Below are positions 20,026 to 29,167 of a stretch of 64,000 nt of DNA, in pieces; the first letter of the stretch is position 1; each line of letters opens with the position of its first letter. This DNA comes from Actinomycetota bacterium (lineage in GTDB: Bacteria; Actinomycetota; Actinomycetes; Nanopelagicales; Nanopelagicaceae), in contig VGBW01000003.1 of the NCBI GenBank assembly GCA_016870365.1, positions 62,001 to 126,000 on the forward strand, in the 5' to 3' direction. The translations under genes and the position numbers were made by a program. The notes under the pieces are model-generated. The model had not been told where the DNA came from. It worked only from the letters and a program-made list of their open reading frames with translations, and did not search any database.

Positions 20026-20609
20026 GAGAGCAGATCCTTAGAGCGAGAGATCAATTTCTTCTCATCGGGATAGGCCAACTTAGTGACGATTTCATCTAAA
20101 GGAAACCAACGAACATCATCTACCTCGCTTACCTGTGGGGCAATCTTGCCCCCTACTTCCTTAAATAAGAAGTGATGAACTGTCTTGTGAATTCTCTTTC
20201 CCCCAGCCATAAACCAGAAATCAATCACGCCAAGTGACTTGTCAATCTCACTTTCAATCCCTGTCTCTTCGCGAATTTCGCGAAGAGCTGCCGCCTGAGC
20301 ACTTTCTCCTTCTTCTATGTGGCCCTTAGGAAGTGACCAGAGGAGTCGTTCACGATTTGGGTCTTTCGCATCCAAGCGACCAATTAATAGGCCTTGAGTT
20401 CTACTTTCGTCGATCACTAGCCCACCAGCGCTGACCTCATCAACACGTTTTGCATAAGGGGCGCGCCTGGCTCGCTGATTCATGCCCCGATTAGGGCTTT
20501 TGTTATCAGGATTATTAGGGTGTGAGCGTCTTGAAGATTTAGAGGGAGAGCGTTTCCGCTTTCGTTTCTTCTTAACTTCTTCGCCGCCCGCACTAGGTGC
20601 CGGGGTCAT
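20022..20609 (-). CDS. Nudix hydrolase with a basic N-terminal tail
   Basis: 195 residues. The complete Nudix box GHIEEGESAQAAALREIREE (about 116-135, followed by TGIE) binds metal and hydrolyses a nucleoside diphosphate linked to another group; the substrate is unknown. The first 55 residues are lysine-, arginine- and serine-rich (KKKRKRKRSPSKSSRRS) and probably disordered, a possible nucleic-acid or membrane contact. It is the mutT4-type neighbour of pcnA and murJ in mycobacteria. It overlaps the DUF6049-like gene by four bases and diverges from pcnA across 64 bases. Confidence 0.88.
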   Translation of the reverse strand: MTPAPSAGGEEVKKKRKRKRSPSKSSRRSHPNNPDNKSPNRGMNQRARRAPYAKRVDEVSAGGLVIDESRTQGLLIGRLDAKDPNRERLLWSLPKGHIEEGESAQAAALREIREETGIESEIDKSLGVIDFWFMAGGKRIHKTVHHFLFKEVGGKIAPQVSEVDDVRWFPLDEIVTKLAYPDEKKLISRSKDLLS

Positions 20610-20673
20610 GGCTCAAGACTACCCGCCATAGCCAAGATGGGAAGGCAAGCCCGCATCGGTAACCTTAGACACA

Positions 20674-22113
20674 ATGGAAACTCCACTTACAGCAGCGAGC
20701 CAGATCGCAATGGCAACGCTCAAAGAGCGCGCCCCGGCGGCCTTTGAATTAGCTGGGGCTTTTAAGGCTGCCGGTTTTCACCTAGCGCTAGTTGGCGGCA
20801 CGGTCCGAGATGTGCTGCTTAATCGCCTTGGAAATGATCTAGATTTCACAACTAATGCAAAACCTGAAGAAGGCAAGAAGATATTAGCAAAATTCGCCGA
20901 TGATACTTGGGACGTTGGACTCAAGTTTGGAACCATTGGAGCAAGGCGTAAAGACATCACTTTCGAAGTTACCACCTACAGAGTTGATCACTACGAGCAA
21001 GGTACTAGAAAGCCTGAAGTTCAATTTGGCCAGAAGATCGAAGATGATTTGCGCCGGCGAGATTTCACTGTTAATTCCATGGCTATTGAATTAACCACAG
21101 ATGCCCCAGAGTTCATTGATCCTTATGGCGGAGTAACTGACTTATTGAGGAAAGTACTTCGAACCCCGACAACTCCTGAGATCTCATTCTCTGATGACCC
21201 CTTAAGAATGCTTCGGGCCGCGCGCTTGGCCTCGCAATTAGGTTTCGATATTGACCCTGCGGCGATGAAGGCCATGAGTGAGATGAGAGATCGCTTAGAG
21301 ATAGTTTCGGCCGAGCGGATTAGAGATGAGTTTATGAAGATTGTGATGTCTAACGACCCACGTCTTGGAATCAATATCCTTGTTGAAAGCGGGCTCTGCG
21401 ATAAGTTCATTCCCGAGATTTCAAGATTAAGGCTAGAGGTTGATGAACACCACCATCACAAGGATGTTTATGAACATACCCTTACTGTTCTAGAACAAAC
21501 AATGGTACTTGAGGAGCGTTTAGGTGGACCAAATCTAATAGTCAGGCTCGCTGCCCTTCTACATGACATTGGAAAACCTAAAACAAAGGCCCTTGTCGAA
21601 GGAGGTGGAGTCACATTTCATCACCATGAAGCAGTTGGGGCTCGCATGGTTAGAGAGCGCTTAAAGAAGCTCCGTTTTGATAGGGATGTAGTTGCCGCCG
21701 TTGCCGAATTGACCTTTCTGCACCTGCGTTTTCACGGCTATGGAGATGGGGCTTGGAGCGATTCTGCGGTGCGACGATATGTCAGAGATGCAGGCGAACT
21801 TCTAACTCACCTTCATGTTTTAACTAGAGCTGACTGCACGACTAGAAATAAAAGGAAAGCCGAGAACCTAGCGCGCCACTACGATCATCTAGAGGAGCGC
21901 ATCGCTGCCTTGATGGAGCGAGAGGAGTTAATGAAAATCAGGCCCGATATAGATGGCAATGAGATTATGAAACTGCTAGATATTGGTGCAGGTCCAACTG
22001 TTGGCAGAGCCTACGAACATCTCTTGGAGCTGCGCCTAGAGCACGGTCCACTTGGCAAAGAAAGAGCCAAAGAAGAGCTAATGAATTGGTGGAAGTCTAG
22101 AAATCAGAATTAA
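20674..22113 (+). CDS. pcnA: CCA tRNA nucleotidyltransferase / poly(A) polymerase family
   Basis: A 479-residue class II nucleotidyltransferase. The head domain has GGTVRDVLLNRLGNDLDFTT with the metal-binding aspartates. The neck follows with RRRDFTVNSMAIEL and DPLRMLRAARLASQLGF. A C-terminal HD domain shows LHDIGKPKT. Both tRNA genes in this window lack an encoded CCA end, so a CCA-adding enzyme is needed, which favours that role. It ends 17 bases inside the convergent MFS gene. Confidence 0.93.
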   Translation: METPLTAASQIAMATLKERAPAAFELAGAFKAAGFHLALVGGTVRDVLLNRLGNDLDFTTNAKPEEGKKILAKFADDTWDVGLKFGTIGARRKDITFEVTTYRVDHYEQGTRKPEVQFGQKIEDDLRRRDFTVNSMAIELTTDAPEFIDPYGGVTDLLRKVLRTPTTPEISFSDDPLRMLRAARLASQLGFDIDPAAMKAMSEMRDRLEIVSAERIRDEFMKIVMSNDPRLGINILVESGLCDKFIPEISRLRLEVDEHHHHKDVYEHTLTVLEQTMVLEERLGGPNLIVRLAALLHDIGKPKTKALVEGGGVTFHHHEAVGARMVRERLKKLRFDRDVVAAVAELTFLHLRFHGYGDGAWSDSAVRRYVRDAGELLTHLHVLTRADCTTRNKRKAENLARHYDHLEERIAALMEREELMKIRPDIDGNEIMKLLDIGAGPTVGRAYEHLLELRLEHGPLGKERAKEELMNWWKSRNQN

Positions 22114-23386
22114 AGCGCGATTTTCTCAAGAGTAAAGTGGCAACTACAAAGTAAGTAAGGGCAATTAGCATGGGCAATATGGCAGATTCTCCGGAAGGGG
22201 GAAGTATGAGGGCTGCCACTATTGCACCAGAGACAATTCCGCCATTGACCACTACATCATAAACTGCGAAGACTCGGCCACGGTAGGTATCAACAATTCT
22301 AGATTGAACTAGCGCGTCGTTTGTAACTTTAACACTTTGACCTGACATGCCGGCAAAGAAGCCTGTGACAACTAGAAAGAACTCTCCTTGGTTAAACGCC
22401 AGAGCGATTGGAAGCAACCCACTTGCAAAGAGTGAGTACCTAATCCAGGCATGCCTTCCATACTTCCTAACCCCGAATGGAGCAACAATCGCGCCTATTG
22501 TGATTCCAATGCCTGCCACAGTAATTGCAAAAGCAAAGCCAGCAAGTCCTGCATCAGGATCTGTTGGGTCATTGAAAGTGTTTCGGTTCAACAAGAGCGC
22601 CATCAAGGTCAGCGCTGTTAAACCACCACGCTGTACAGCAGTGGCGGCAATTCCTGAGAAGCAATCACGAACCTTTCGTAGGAATCTATATCCCTCAACC
22701 ATCTCCTTATAGGCCGCAGCAGCACTCTGCCTTCTCACCTCATGAGGCAAGGGGCCTAACTGCGTTTTTCTTAGACGAAGCGATAGAAGAGCTGCAGCAA
22801 GAAAACAGAGGGAGGCGAAGATAATTAAGCTGGCATCTGCCTGATTAGCATCTAGCTCACCCTCTAATAGTCCACGAAGTCCAATTCCCACCCCTCCGCC
22901 AATCACTACAAAGACAGTCCCGCCGGTAACAGCGGTGGCATTAACTGAAACCAAAGTGTTTCTTCCCTCGACTCCATTAAGGTCTAGAAGCAATGGAAGT
23001 CCTGCCGAGAGACCGGCAAGGATTAATCGGTTAACTCCAAATGCCAGAAGGACAAATATTGTTAGCTCAATCCCAGTTGCACCATTTCTAACCAGTCCCG
23101 CAATGAAAATTAATGTCAAAGCCCTAAACAAATTGGCAAAGAAGATAACGCGCTGTCTTGATAGGCGATCTAGAATTGTCCCAACAAAAGGACCAATGAG
23201 CGAGTAAGGAAGGAGTACGACAGCAAAGGCAGCTGCTGCGGACTTTGCATCAGGTTGGCGCTCGGGTGAGAATAATACAAACGATGCTAGGGCTGATTGG
23301 AATACTCCATCTGTGAATTGCCCCATCCAACGAAGGGTGAGAAGCCTTGCCACAGCCGTTTTTCGGATAGCCTTCCAGAGACTCAC
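22097..23386 (-). CDS. MFS transporter
   Basis: 429 residues with 10-12 predicted membrane helices. GTILDRLSRQRV (about 69-80) is the loop between helices 2 and 3 typical of MFS proteins (G-x3-DR-x-RR type). It resembles the MFS_3/enterobactin-exporter-like group. The cargo cannot be told. It lies at the junction of two blocks conserved in mycobacteria and overlaps the pcnA end by 17 bases. Confidence 0.85.
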   Translation of the reverse strand: MSLWKAIRKTAVARLLTLRWMGQFTDGVFQSALASFVLFSPERQPDAKSAAAAFAVVLLPYSLIGPFVGTILDRLSRQRVIFFANLFRALTLIFIAGLVRNGATGIELTIFVLLAFGVNRLILAGLSAGLPLLLDLNGVEGRNTLVSVNATAVTGGTVFVVIGGGVGIGLRGLLEGELDANQADASLIIFASLCFLAAALLSLRLRKTQLGPLPHEVRRQSAAAAYKEMVEGYRFLRKVRDCFSGIAATAVQRGGLTALTLMALLLNRNTFNDPTDPDAGLAGFAFAITVAGIGITIGAIVAPFGVRKYGRHAWIRYSLFASGLLPIALAFNQGEFFLVVTGFFAGMSGQSVKVTNDALVQSRIVDTYRGRVFAVYDVVVNGGIVSGAIVAALILPPSGESAILPMLIALTYFVVATLLLRKSRFNSDF

Positions 23387-23426
23387 ATCTCAAGCGTAGT
23401 TAGGTTTTTAGCTTTATCCTTCTCCG

Positions 23427-23825
23427 GTGTGGTCTAAGCGAGCCTATGTTGATTTCACCCTAAGAAAACGGGCGACAATTGCTGCCACCTACCGTGGTCT
23501 TAACGCCACCTCTGATGCCTGTGATGCCCATCCATATTTGAGGATGGCCGCTAAACATCATGGCCTTCTAACCCAGAGAGATTGCCCAATGTGTCGCAAA
23601 GATAAGGTCCACGAACTGCAATACACCTTCGGTAATCAACTCGGTCAATACTCAGGGCGTATTAAGAACGATTCAGAATTAGATGAAATGCAGAGTGAAT
23701 TTGGAGAATTCCGTGTCTATGTTGTGGAAGTCTGTTTAGACTGCGGTTGGAATCACCTAACGGCCTCATTTCTCTTAGGTGATGGAGAAGAGCGTAAACC
23801 ACCACGAAAGGCAAGGACTCTCTAG
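23427..23825 (+). CDS. DUF5318 family protein
   Basis: 132 residues, GTG start. The family is actinobacterial and of unknown function. Two CxxC-type pairs, CPMC (about 51-54) and CLDC (about 107-110), suggest a zinc site. Family features visible are YVDFTLRKRATIAATYRG and VCLDCGWNHLTASFLLG. It is directly upstream of ponA, the same pairing as Rv0049-Rv0050. Confidence 0.85.
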   Translation: MWSKRAYVDFTLRKRATIAATYRGLNATSDACDAHPYLRMAAKHHGLLTQRDCPMCRKDKVHELQYTFGNQLGQYSGRIKNDSELDEMQSEFGEFRVYVVEVCLDCGWNHLTASFLLGDGEERKPPRKARTL

Positions 23826-23852
23826 TAGCTTTCACTTGGTTAGGCTAAGGAC

Positions 23853-25898
23853 ATGGAATGGTTGAAAAAGTCTTGGGTTAAGCTGGGAGTTCGAATCTCA
23901 GGTTTCTTATTTCTCATCGGAGCTACTGCCTTTACCATCGCTTACTTTACGACTGACATTCCAGACCCAAACGATTACGTAAATTCTCAAGCAACAATAA
24001 TTCAATATGCTGATGGCGATGAAATAGGAAGAATTGGCGCGCAAAATCGCACCATCATCCCTCTAGCTGGCGTTCCACAAGATCTAAGGCGCGCAGTATT
24101 GGCGGCAGAAGATAAAGGCTTTTATTCTCAGGGCGCTTTCAATCCTCTAGCCATACTAAGAGGGGCGATAAATACCGCACTCGGTAGAGGTCTGCAAGGT
24201 GGCTCAACAATTACTCAGCAATATGCCAAGACCGCTTTTCTCGCCCCTGATAGAACGATTCAAAGAAAGATTGTGGAATTAATTGTTGCGATAAAGCTTG
24301 AGAATCAATTGTCAAAGGACCAAATCTTTGAAAACTACCTAAATACTATCTATTTCGGCCGCGGGGCATATGGGGTAGAAACTGGCGCAAAGGTCTATTT
24401 CGGCAAGAGCGCAGACCAATTAACTATCGCGCAAACCGCAGTTCTAGCAGCGATTTTGCGCTCCCCTGGTTATTACGATCCGGAATATAGAGAAGGCAAT
24501 AAGGAGCGCCTTGAGGCTCGATATAAATATGTTCTAAACAATATGGTGGGCGAAGGTTGGCTCGAGCGGGAAACAGCTGATAAGTATTTAAAGAAAGTCC
24601 CTGAGATCCGTCCACGCCTTAGTACTGGGCAATTGGCCGGCAATAAAGGCCACTTAATCGAAGCGGTCAAAAAAGAACTCAACTCTCTTGGCTTTAGCGA
24701 AGAAGAGCTAATGATTGGCGGATTAGTAGTTCGAACAACTCTAGAGAGAAATGCACAAACTGCCGCCGAATCTGCAGTCTTCGAGAAAGCTCCAAAAAAT
24801 GCCCCAGACGATCTGCATATCGGCCTAGTTTCCATAAGACCTGGAACTGGCGAGATCGTGGCGATGTTTGGCGGAAAAGATTATCTAGAGCGACAGCTAA
24901 ATGATGCCACCCAGGGAATTACCCAAGCAGGATCGACATTTAAACCTTTTGCACTTGTTGCTGCCCTAGAACAAGGGGTGTCCCTGGCAAGTGTTTGGAA
25001 TGGTGATGGACCAAAGATCTATGATGACTTCTTAGGCCGCCCCTATGAGGTTTCAAATTATGGCGATAAGTCCTTTGGCGATGTCTCACTACTTAGGGCC
25101 AGCGCAGTTTCGGTTAATACCGTCTATGTCCCACTAGGCATAAAAGTTGGCGTTGATAAAGTAATTGATGCTGCAAGGCGAGCAGGCATTCCAGAGGGCG
25201 TCGTCATGGTACCAACGCCTTCAGTAGTACTGGGAGTTGCCAGCCCTAAGGTTATTGATGTTGCTAACTCCTTTGCCACCTTTGCTGCAAATGGCATCAA
25301 ATCAAAACCGTTTCTAGTCAAAGAGGTATTAGGTTCAAACAAAGGCATTCTGTATGAAGCTCGTATTGAAACTGAGCAGGTATTTGATGAGAGCGTTATG
25401 GCAGATTTGAATTATGCACTCGGCGAAGTAGTTAGAGCAGGTACCGCCTCCTCAGCCCTTAAGGGATTTAGAAGGCCAGCTGCTGGGAAGACCGGAACCT
25501 CGCAATCTAATGCCTCTGCTTGGTTTACTGGATATACCCCACAGCTTGCCACCTCGATCGCTTTCTTTAGAGATGATGCCACCGAATCTTTGAATGGCAT
25601 TGGTGGCTTAAATTCTGTGACAGGTGGAAGTTTTCCTGCTCGAATTTGGAACGCCTATATGAAGGTGGCGCTAAAGGGTCAGCCAAAATTGGATTTCTCC
25701 GCTCCTACACTCATCGGTGGAGTCGATCCATTTCCTATTCCAGATCCTGTTGCCACGATCGCTCCATCAGATGCTGCCAATTGGTGTCTAAGCGCAGATC
25801 TTGAAGGAGCCATGAAAGATCTAAAGGAGTTCTGCGTTAAGGCTTTGAAGAAGTACCTAGTTCCTATCCCTATCCCAACGCCAGAGCGCAATCCATAA
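23853..25898 (+). CDS. ponA: Class A penicillin-binding protein (glycosyltransferase and transpeptidase)
   Basis: 681 residues. A membrane anchor (about 12-32) precedes the GT51 glycosyltransferase domain, with catalytic glutamate E86 in AAEDKGFYSQGAFN and GGSTITQQYAK (117-127). The transpeptidase domain has the nucleophile S361 in STFK, SVN at about 422 and KTGTS near 549-553. It polymerises and cross-links peptidoglycan outside the membrane. The C terminus is short and proline-rich, without a PASTA domain. One base separates its stop from the GT87-like gene. Confidence 0.95.
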   Translation: MEWLKKSWVKLGVRISGFLFLIGATAFTIAYFTTDIPDPNDYVNSQATIIQYADGDEIGRIGAQNRTIIPLAGVPQDLRRAVLAAEDKGFYSQGAFNPLAILRGAINTALGRGLQGGSTITQQYAKTAFLAPDRTIQRKIVELIVAIKLENQLSKDQIFENYLNTIYFGRGAYGVETGAKVYFGKSADQLTIAQTAVLAAILRSPGYYDPEYREGNKERLEARYKYVLNNMVGEGWLERETADKYLKKVPEIRPRLSTGQLAGNKGHLIEAVKKELNSLGFSEEELMIGGLVVRTTLERNAQTAAESAVFEKAPKNAPDDLHIGLVSIRPGTGEIVAMFGGKDYLERQLNDATQGITQAGSTFKPFALVAALEQGVSLASVWNGDGPKIYDDFLGRPYEVSNYGDKSFGDVSLLRASAVSVNTVYVPLGIKVGVDKVIDAARRAGIPEGVVMVPTPSVVLGVASPKVIDVANSFATFAANGIKSKPFLVKEVLGSNKGILYEARIETEQVFDESVMADLNYALGEVVRAGTASSALKGFRRPAAGKTGTSQSNASAWFTGYTPQLATSIAFFRDDATESLNGIGGLNSVTGGSFPARIWNAYMKVALKGQPKLDFSAPTLIGGVDPFPIPDPVATIAPSDAANWCLSADLEGAMKDLKEFCVKALKKYLVPIPIPTPERNP

Positions 25899-25899
25899 A

Positions 25900-27126
25900 G
25901 TGTCAAAAAACAAGAGCCTGCTGATTGCTCTGATGGTAACCCTGATTGCGGCGCTGCTTTCTTTCGCCAAATTCAATCATTGTCGCAGCACTAATTGGGC
26001 AAGCCCTGATGTCTATATCCATATGTGCTACTCCGATATTTCAGCTCTTTATGGGGCAAGGGAGATAAATACCGACAGATGGCCCTATCAATCAGCAGAT
26101 AATTCAATGGAGTATCCAGTGCTTACTGGGGTGATCACTTATTTAGCCGGTCTACTGATTGATGATCCCAACGGATATCGGGCATATTTTGATCTCAATG
26201 CCTTATTGATTGTGCTCTTGCTCTTTTCCTCGGTCTTTATACTCTGGCGTCTAGCTCCCAAATACACGCCGCTTTTCCCAATAGCCCCGGCGGTATTTGG
26301 TTCACTACTTATCAATTGGGATATCTGGGCGGTGCTATTTGCACTTATTGCTATCTATTTCTATGAAAGCAAACCCGATCTATCGTCACTTTTCTTAGGA
26401 GTGGCGATTTCAACCAAGTTCTACCCGGGAATTATCCTCTTTGCTATTGCGCTGCTTCTATGGAGTCAGGGAAAACGGCTAGCGCTGCTTAGGTATCTGG
26501 CAATTACATTTCTTGCTTGGTTAGCAATCAATCTTCCCGTAGCCCTGGGTAGTTTTACCGGTTGGGTTCGCTTCTTTAAATTTAATCTAGAACGCGACAT
26601 CGATCTTGGCTCTATTTGGTATGCAGTAAATCTACTTGGTTTTCATGGCGGCAATATTAATAACTTGACTACTATTGTCTTTCTAATTGTCCTTGGCGCC
26701 ATTGCTATCTTCTTCTTTGCAACTGCGCCCTCTAGGAGTGATATTGCGAATCTAAGCACTGTTGCCTTTCTAACTCTGGCAGCTTTTGTGACCATTAGTA
26801 AGGTCTACTCCCCGCAGTACATTCTCTGGCTAACCCCTTTAGCTGTTCTTGCCTTAAGTAGAGATAGCCAGCGTCTAGCGTTCTGGGTTTGGCAGGGGAC
26901 AGAGGGGATCTATCACTTTGCTATCTGGCAGTACTTAGCTTCCTACAACGGGGCTAAGTTTGGCCTTAGCGAAGATCTCTACGCCCTTGCTATCCTGATC
27001 CGTATTGCAGGACTCGCCTATTTCGCAGCGGCTCTAATCAGGGTCGCTCTGGCAGATCGCTGCCCAAACCTGGGTAATGCACAGAAAAACCCCTTGGAAT
27101 TTCTCCCTGACAGTACCTACGGCTAG
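25900..27126 (+). CDS. GT87-like polyprenol-phosphate-dependent glycosyltransferase (DUF2029 type)
   Basis: 408 residues, GTG start, about ten membrane helices. An early extracytoplasmic loop (WASPDVYIHMCYSDISALYG) with acidic residues fits GT-C enzymes. ISTKFYPGIILFAIALLLW and KVYSPQYILWLTPLAVL match the conserved DUF2029 motifs. In mycobacteria the homologous position (Rv0051) holds a DUF2029 protein between ponA1 and rpsF. The likely role is adding a sugar to a cell-envelope lipid; acceptor unknown. Confidence 0.78.
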   Translation: MSKNKSLLIALMVTLIAALLSFAKFNHCRSTNWASPDVYIHMCYSDISALYGAREINTDRWPYQSADNSMEYPVLTGVITYLAGLLIDDPNGYRAYFDLNALLIVLLLFSSVFILWRLAPKYTPLFPIAPAVFGSLLINWDIWAVLFALIAIYFYESKPDLSSLFLGVAISTKFYPGIILFAIALLLWSQGKRLALLRYLAITFLAWLAINLPVALGSFTGWVRFFKFNLERDIDLGSIWYAVNLLGFHGGNINNLTTIVFLIVLGAIAIFFFATAPSRSDIANLSTVAFLTLAAFVTISKVYSPQYILWLTPLAVLALSRDSQRLAFWVWQGTEGIYHFAIWQYLASYNGAKFGLSEDLYALAILIRIAGLAYFAAALIRVALADRCPNLGNAQKNPLEFLPDSTYG

Positions 27127-27197
27127 GCTCGCCCTCCTTCTCCTCTTTCAAGGCCTTCTTTACGCGGCTTAAAAGAACGAGGATAAGGAATGTAAGT

Positions 27198-27250
27198 AAC
27201 CCTCCTGTCGCGGAGAGACCGTGACCGAATGAGTCCGAAGGAGGTGGGTT
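27198..27250 (+). promoter_or_regulatory. possible rpsF leader hairpin masking the ribosome binding site
   Basis: The rpsF Shine-Dalgarno AGGAGG (27239-27244) is complementary to CCTCCT (27201-27206), and flanking AAC (27198-27200) can pair with GTT (27248-27250) across a small bulge. The 32-base loop between them contains two short GAC/GTC pairings. Such a structure would hide the ribosome binding site seven codons before rpsF. S6:S18 feedback leaders are known for rpsF operons in other bacteria; this is not an identified member. Confidence 0.35.
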
Positions 27251-27256
27251 CAACGC

Positions 27257-27541
27257 ATGCGTCACTATGAATTAATGGTGATCCTAGATCCCGATCTAGA
27301 AGAGCGCACAGTGGCACCAAGCCTTGAGACGTATCTTAAGATCATAAAGAAATCAGGTGGTCGCGTAGACAAACTTGATATCTGGGGCAAGAGAAGAATG
27401 GCATTTGAAATCGCAAAAAAGAGCGAGGGAATCTATGCCGTTGTTGATATGCATTGTGAGCCAGCAGCAATAAAAGAGCTGGATCGTCAACTCAACCTGA
27501 ATGAAGCAGTGCTTCGTACAAAAGTTGTCCGTCCAGAGTAA
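27257..27541 (+). CDS. rpsF: 30S ribosomal protein S6
   Basis: 94 residues. [20 protein letters not shown] is the standard bS6 start and [19 protein letters not shown] is the conserved core. It heads the rpsF-ssb-rpsR-rplI operon. A strong AAGGAGG ribosome binding site precedes the ATG at a rather long 12-base spacing. Confidence 0.98.
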   Translation: MRHYELMVILDPDLEERTVAPSLETYLKIIKKSGGRVDKLDIWGKRRMAFEIAKKSEGIYAVVDMHCEPAAIKELDRQLNLNEAVLRTKVVRPE

Positions 27542-27587
27542 ATCCGCAGATAAGTAGAGACCACATAAGGTAGATAGAGGATAAGAA

Positions 27588-28082
27588 ATGGCAGCCGGAG
27601 ATACACAAATCACACTCGTCGGTAATCTAACTAGCGATCCAGAACTGCGCTTCACGCCATCAGGTGCTGCAGTTGCAAAGTTCACCGTGGCATCAACACC
27701 ACGTTATATGGACCGCCAGACAAATGAATGGAAAGACGGGGATACCCTCTTTCTTAACTGTCAGATCTGGCGTCAAGCAGCAGAAAATGTTGCCGAGTCA
27801 CTTACTCGCGGTATGCGCGTAATTGTCTCTGGTCGCTTGAAGCAGCGTTCCTATGAAACTAAAGAGGGCGAAAAGCGCACGGTCTATGAAGTTGAGGTCG
27901 ATGAAGTCGGTCCATCTCTTCGTAGCGCCACCGCTAAGGTCACAAAAACCACTCGCCAAGGCGGTAATAACACCGGCTTTAGCGCACCAACTGGATCAAG
28001 CGATGATCCTTGGTCATCACCTGCCAGTGTTAGTGGCGGAGGATGGACATCCACCACCGCTGATGAACAGCCACCTTTTTAG
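27588..28082 (+). CDS. ssb: Single-stranded DNA-binding protein
   Basis: 164 residues. The OB-fold (about 5-110) includes [21 protein letters not shown] and [19 protein letters not shown] glycine/serine-rich linker follows, and the acidic C-terminal tip ends EQPPF, the protein-recruitment peptide. SSB coats single strands during replication and repair; its place between the S6 and S18 genes is conserved. Confidence 0.97.
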   Translation: MAAGDTQITLVGNLTSDPELRFTPSGAAVAKFTVASTPRYMDRQTNEWKDGDTLFLNCQIWRQAAENVAESLTRGMRVIVSGRLKQRSYETKEGEKRTVYEVEVDEVGPSLRSATAKVTKTTRQGGNNTGFSAPTGSSDDPWSSPASVSGGGWTSTTADEQPPF

Positions 28083-28138
28083 CATAAACCAACCATTCCG
28101 CCCTTAATCAGGCGGGCCCTAGAAGAAGGAGCACCACA

Positions 28139-28417
28139 ATGGGAGCACGTTCCAACCGGACGCTGAAGCAGAAGCCAAAGGTCTCGCCAGCGCTAAATAA
28201 GAAGTTTAAGAAGAAGCCCTGCAGCTTCTGCAGAGATAAGGTCAACTATATCGACTATAAAGATGTAGCCACCTTGCGTAAATACATCACCGATCGTGGG
28301 AAGATCCGTGCTAGACGAATCACTGGTGCTTGCACTCAACACCAACGCCAGATCTCTGATGCGGTCAAAAACAGCCGTGAAGTAGCCCTACTTCCCTACA
28401 CCTCGACAGCGCGATAA
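28139..28417 (+). CDS. rpsR: 30S ribosomal protein S18 (cysteine-containing form)
   Basis: 92 residues. The core [19 protein letters not shown] and [15 protein letters not shown] identify bS18, which partners S6. It holds cysteines CSFC (about 27-30) and a further C-x2-H (GACTQH), the zinc-binding C+ form. The N-terminal 20 residues are an unusually basic extension. Confidence 0.97.
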   Translation: MGARSNRTLKQKPKVSPALNKKFKKKPCSFCRDKVNYIDYKDVATLRKYITDRGKIRARRITGACTQHQRQISDAVKNSREVALLPYTSTAR

Positions 28418-28432
28418 GGAGAGTTGAAAGAA

Positions 28433-28876
28433 ATGAAACTAATCCTTACCCGCCAAGTCGCTGGCCTTGGTAATCCAGGCGATGTTGTCAATGTTAAAGA
28501 TGGTTATGCCAGGAACTTTCTCCTTCCTAGAGGATCAGCCATTGCTTGGTCGAAAGGTGGCGAGAGCCAGGTTGAAGGAATTCGCAAAGCCCGCCAGAAC
28601 CGTGAGATTCGCGATAGAGACCATGCCAATGAAATCAAAGCACAGCTTGAAGAGGCGAACCTTGAAATCAAAGCTAAGGTCGGAGCAACTGGCCGTCTCT
28701 TTGGTTCGGTCACAGAGAAAGACATTGCGCTTATTATCAAGAGCGCAACTGGGCTTGATATCGATCGCCATAAGATCAAACTAGTTAAGCACGTGAAGAA
28801 CCTTGGGAAGCATTCAGCCAGGGTTTCTCTAATGGCTGGAGTGGCAGCAAATATCACCATCAATGTTGTTGAGTAA
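28433..28876 (+). CDS. rplI: 50S ribosomal protein L9
   Basis: 147 residues. The ATG at 28433 gives the canonical bL9 start MKLILTRQVAGLGNPGDVVNVK and lies nine bases after a GGAGAG ribosome binding site. An in-frame TTG at 28424 would overlap that site and is rejected. The long central helix (ARQNREIRDRDHANEIKAQL) and the C-terminal RNA-binding domain are complete. It is the last gene of the operon, followed by a hairpin terminator. Confidence 0.97.
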   Translation: MKLILTRQVAGLGNPGDVVNVKDGYARNFLLPRGSAIAWSKGGESQVEGIRKARQNREIRDRDHANEIKAQLEEANLEIKAKVGATGRLFGSVTEKDIALIIKSATGLDIDRHKIKLVKHVKNLGKHSARVSLMAGVAANITINVVE

Positions 28877-28891
28877 TTGACTCTCGCAAAA

Positions 28892-28916
28892 GACGGCTCG
28901 CTGAGGGCGAGCCGTC
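28892..28916 (+). terminator. hairpin terminator after rplI
   Basis: A perfect 10-bp stem GACGGCTCGC/GCGAGCCGTC (28892-28901 with 28907-28916) and a TGAGG loop, 15 bases after the rplI stop. The downstream run ATCTATTCATCT is only weakly T-rich, so it may be a weak or Rho-assisted terminator. Confidence 0.75.
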
Positions 28917-28977
28917 ATCTATTCATCTCGATACTTTCAGGCAGGAATCTCAACTATTGAGAATTAGAAATAAATCT

Positions 28978-29104
28978 TTACCCACAGGCTAATAACGCTT
29001 TCACCTGCGTATATGTTGAGAACTGATAAGTTACCCACAATCTCTCCGCAAGCTCCGCACAGGTTTGCGGCCACTTACCCACAGGCTCAAAGTCCTTACC
29101 CACA
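28978..29104 (+). promoter_or_regulatory. four TTACCCACA repeats upstream of dnaB (DnaA-box-like)
   Basis: TTACCCACA occurs at 28978-28986, 29031-29039, 29075-29083 and 29096-29104, all in the same orientation. Three are followed by GGC. Each differs from the DnaA box TTATCCACA by one base (T to C at position 4). The 291-base rplI-dnaB gap contains no ORF; its first part is the terminator. DnaA binding and control of dnaB is a reasonable inference. Confidence 0.65.
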
Positions 29105-29167
29105 GGCCAATAAACAGCAAAAACCAAGGAATTAGGGGCTGTCAGTGCTGGGTAAGAAGATACGCAC

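Noticed and set aside
28424-28432. TTG start for rplI
   Set aside because: The codon overlaps the GGAGAG ribosome binding site; ATG at 28433 gives the canonical L9 start.
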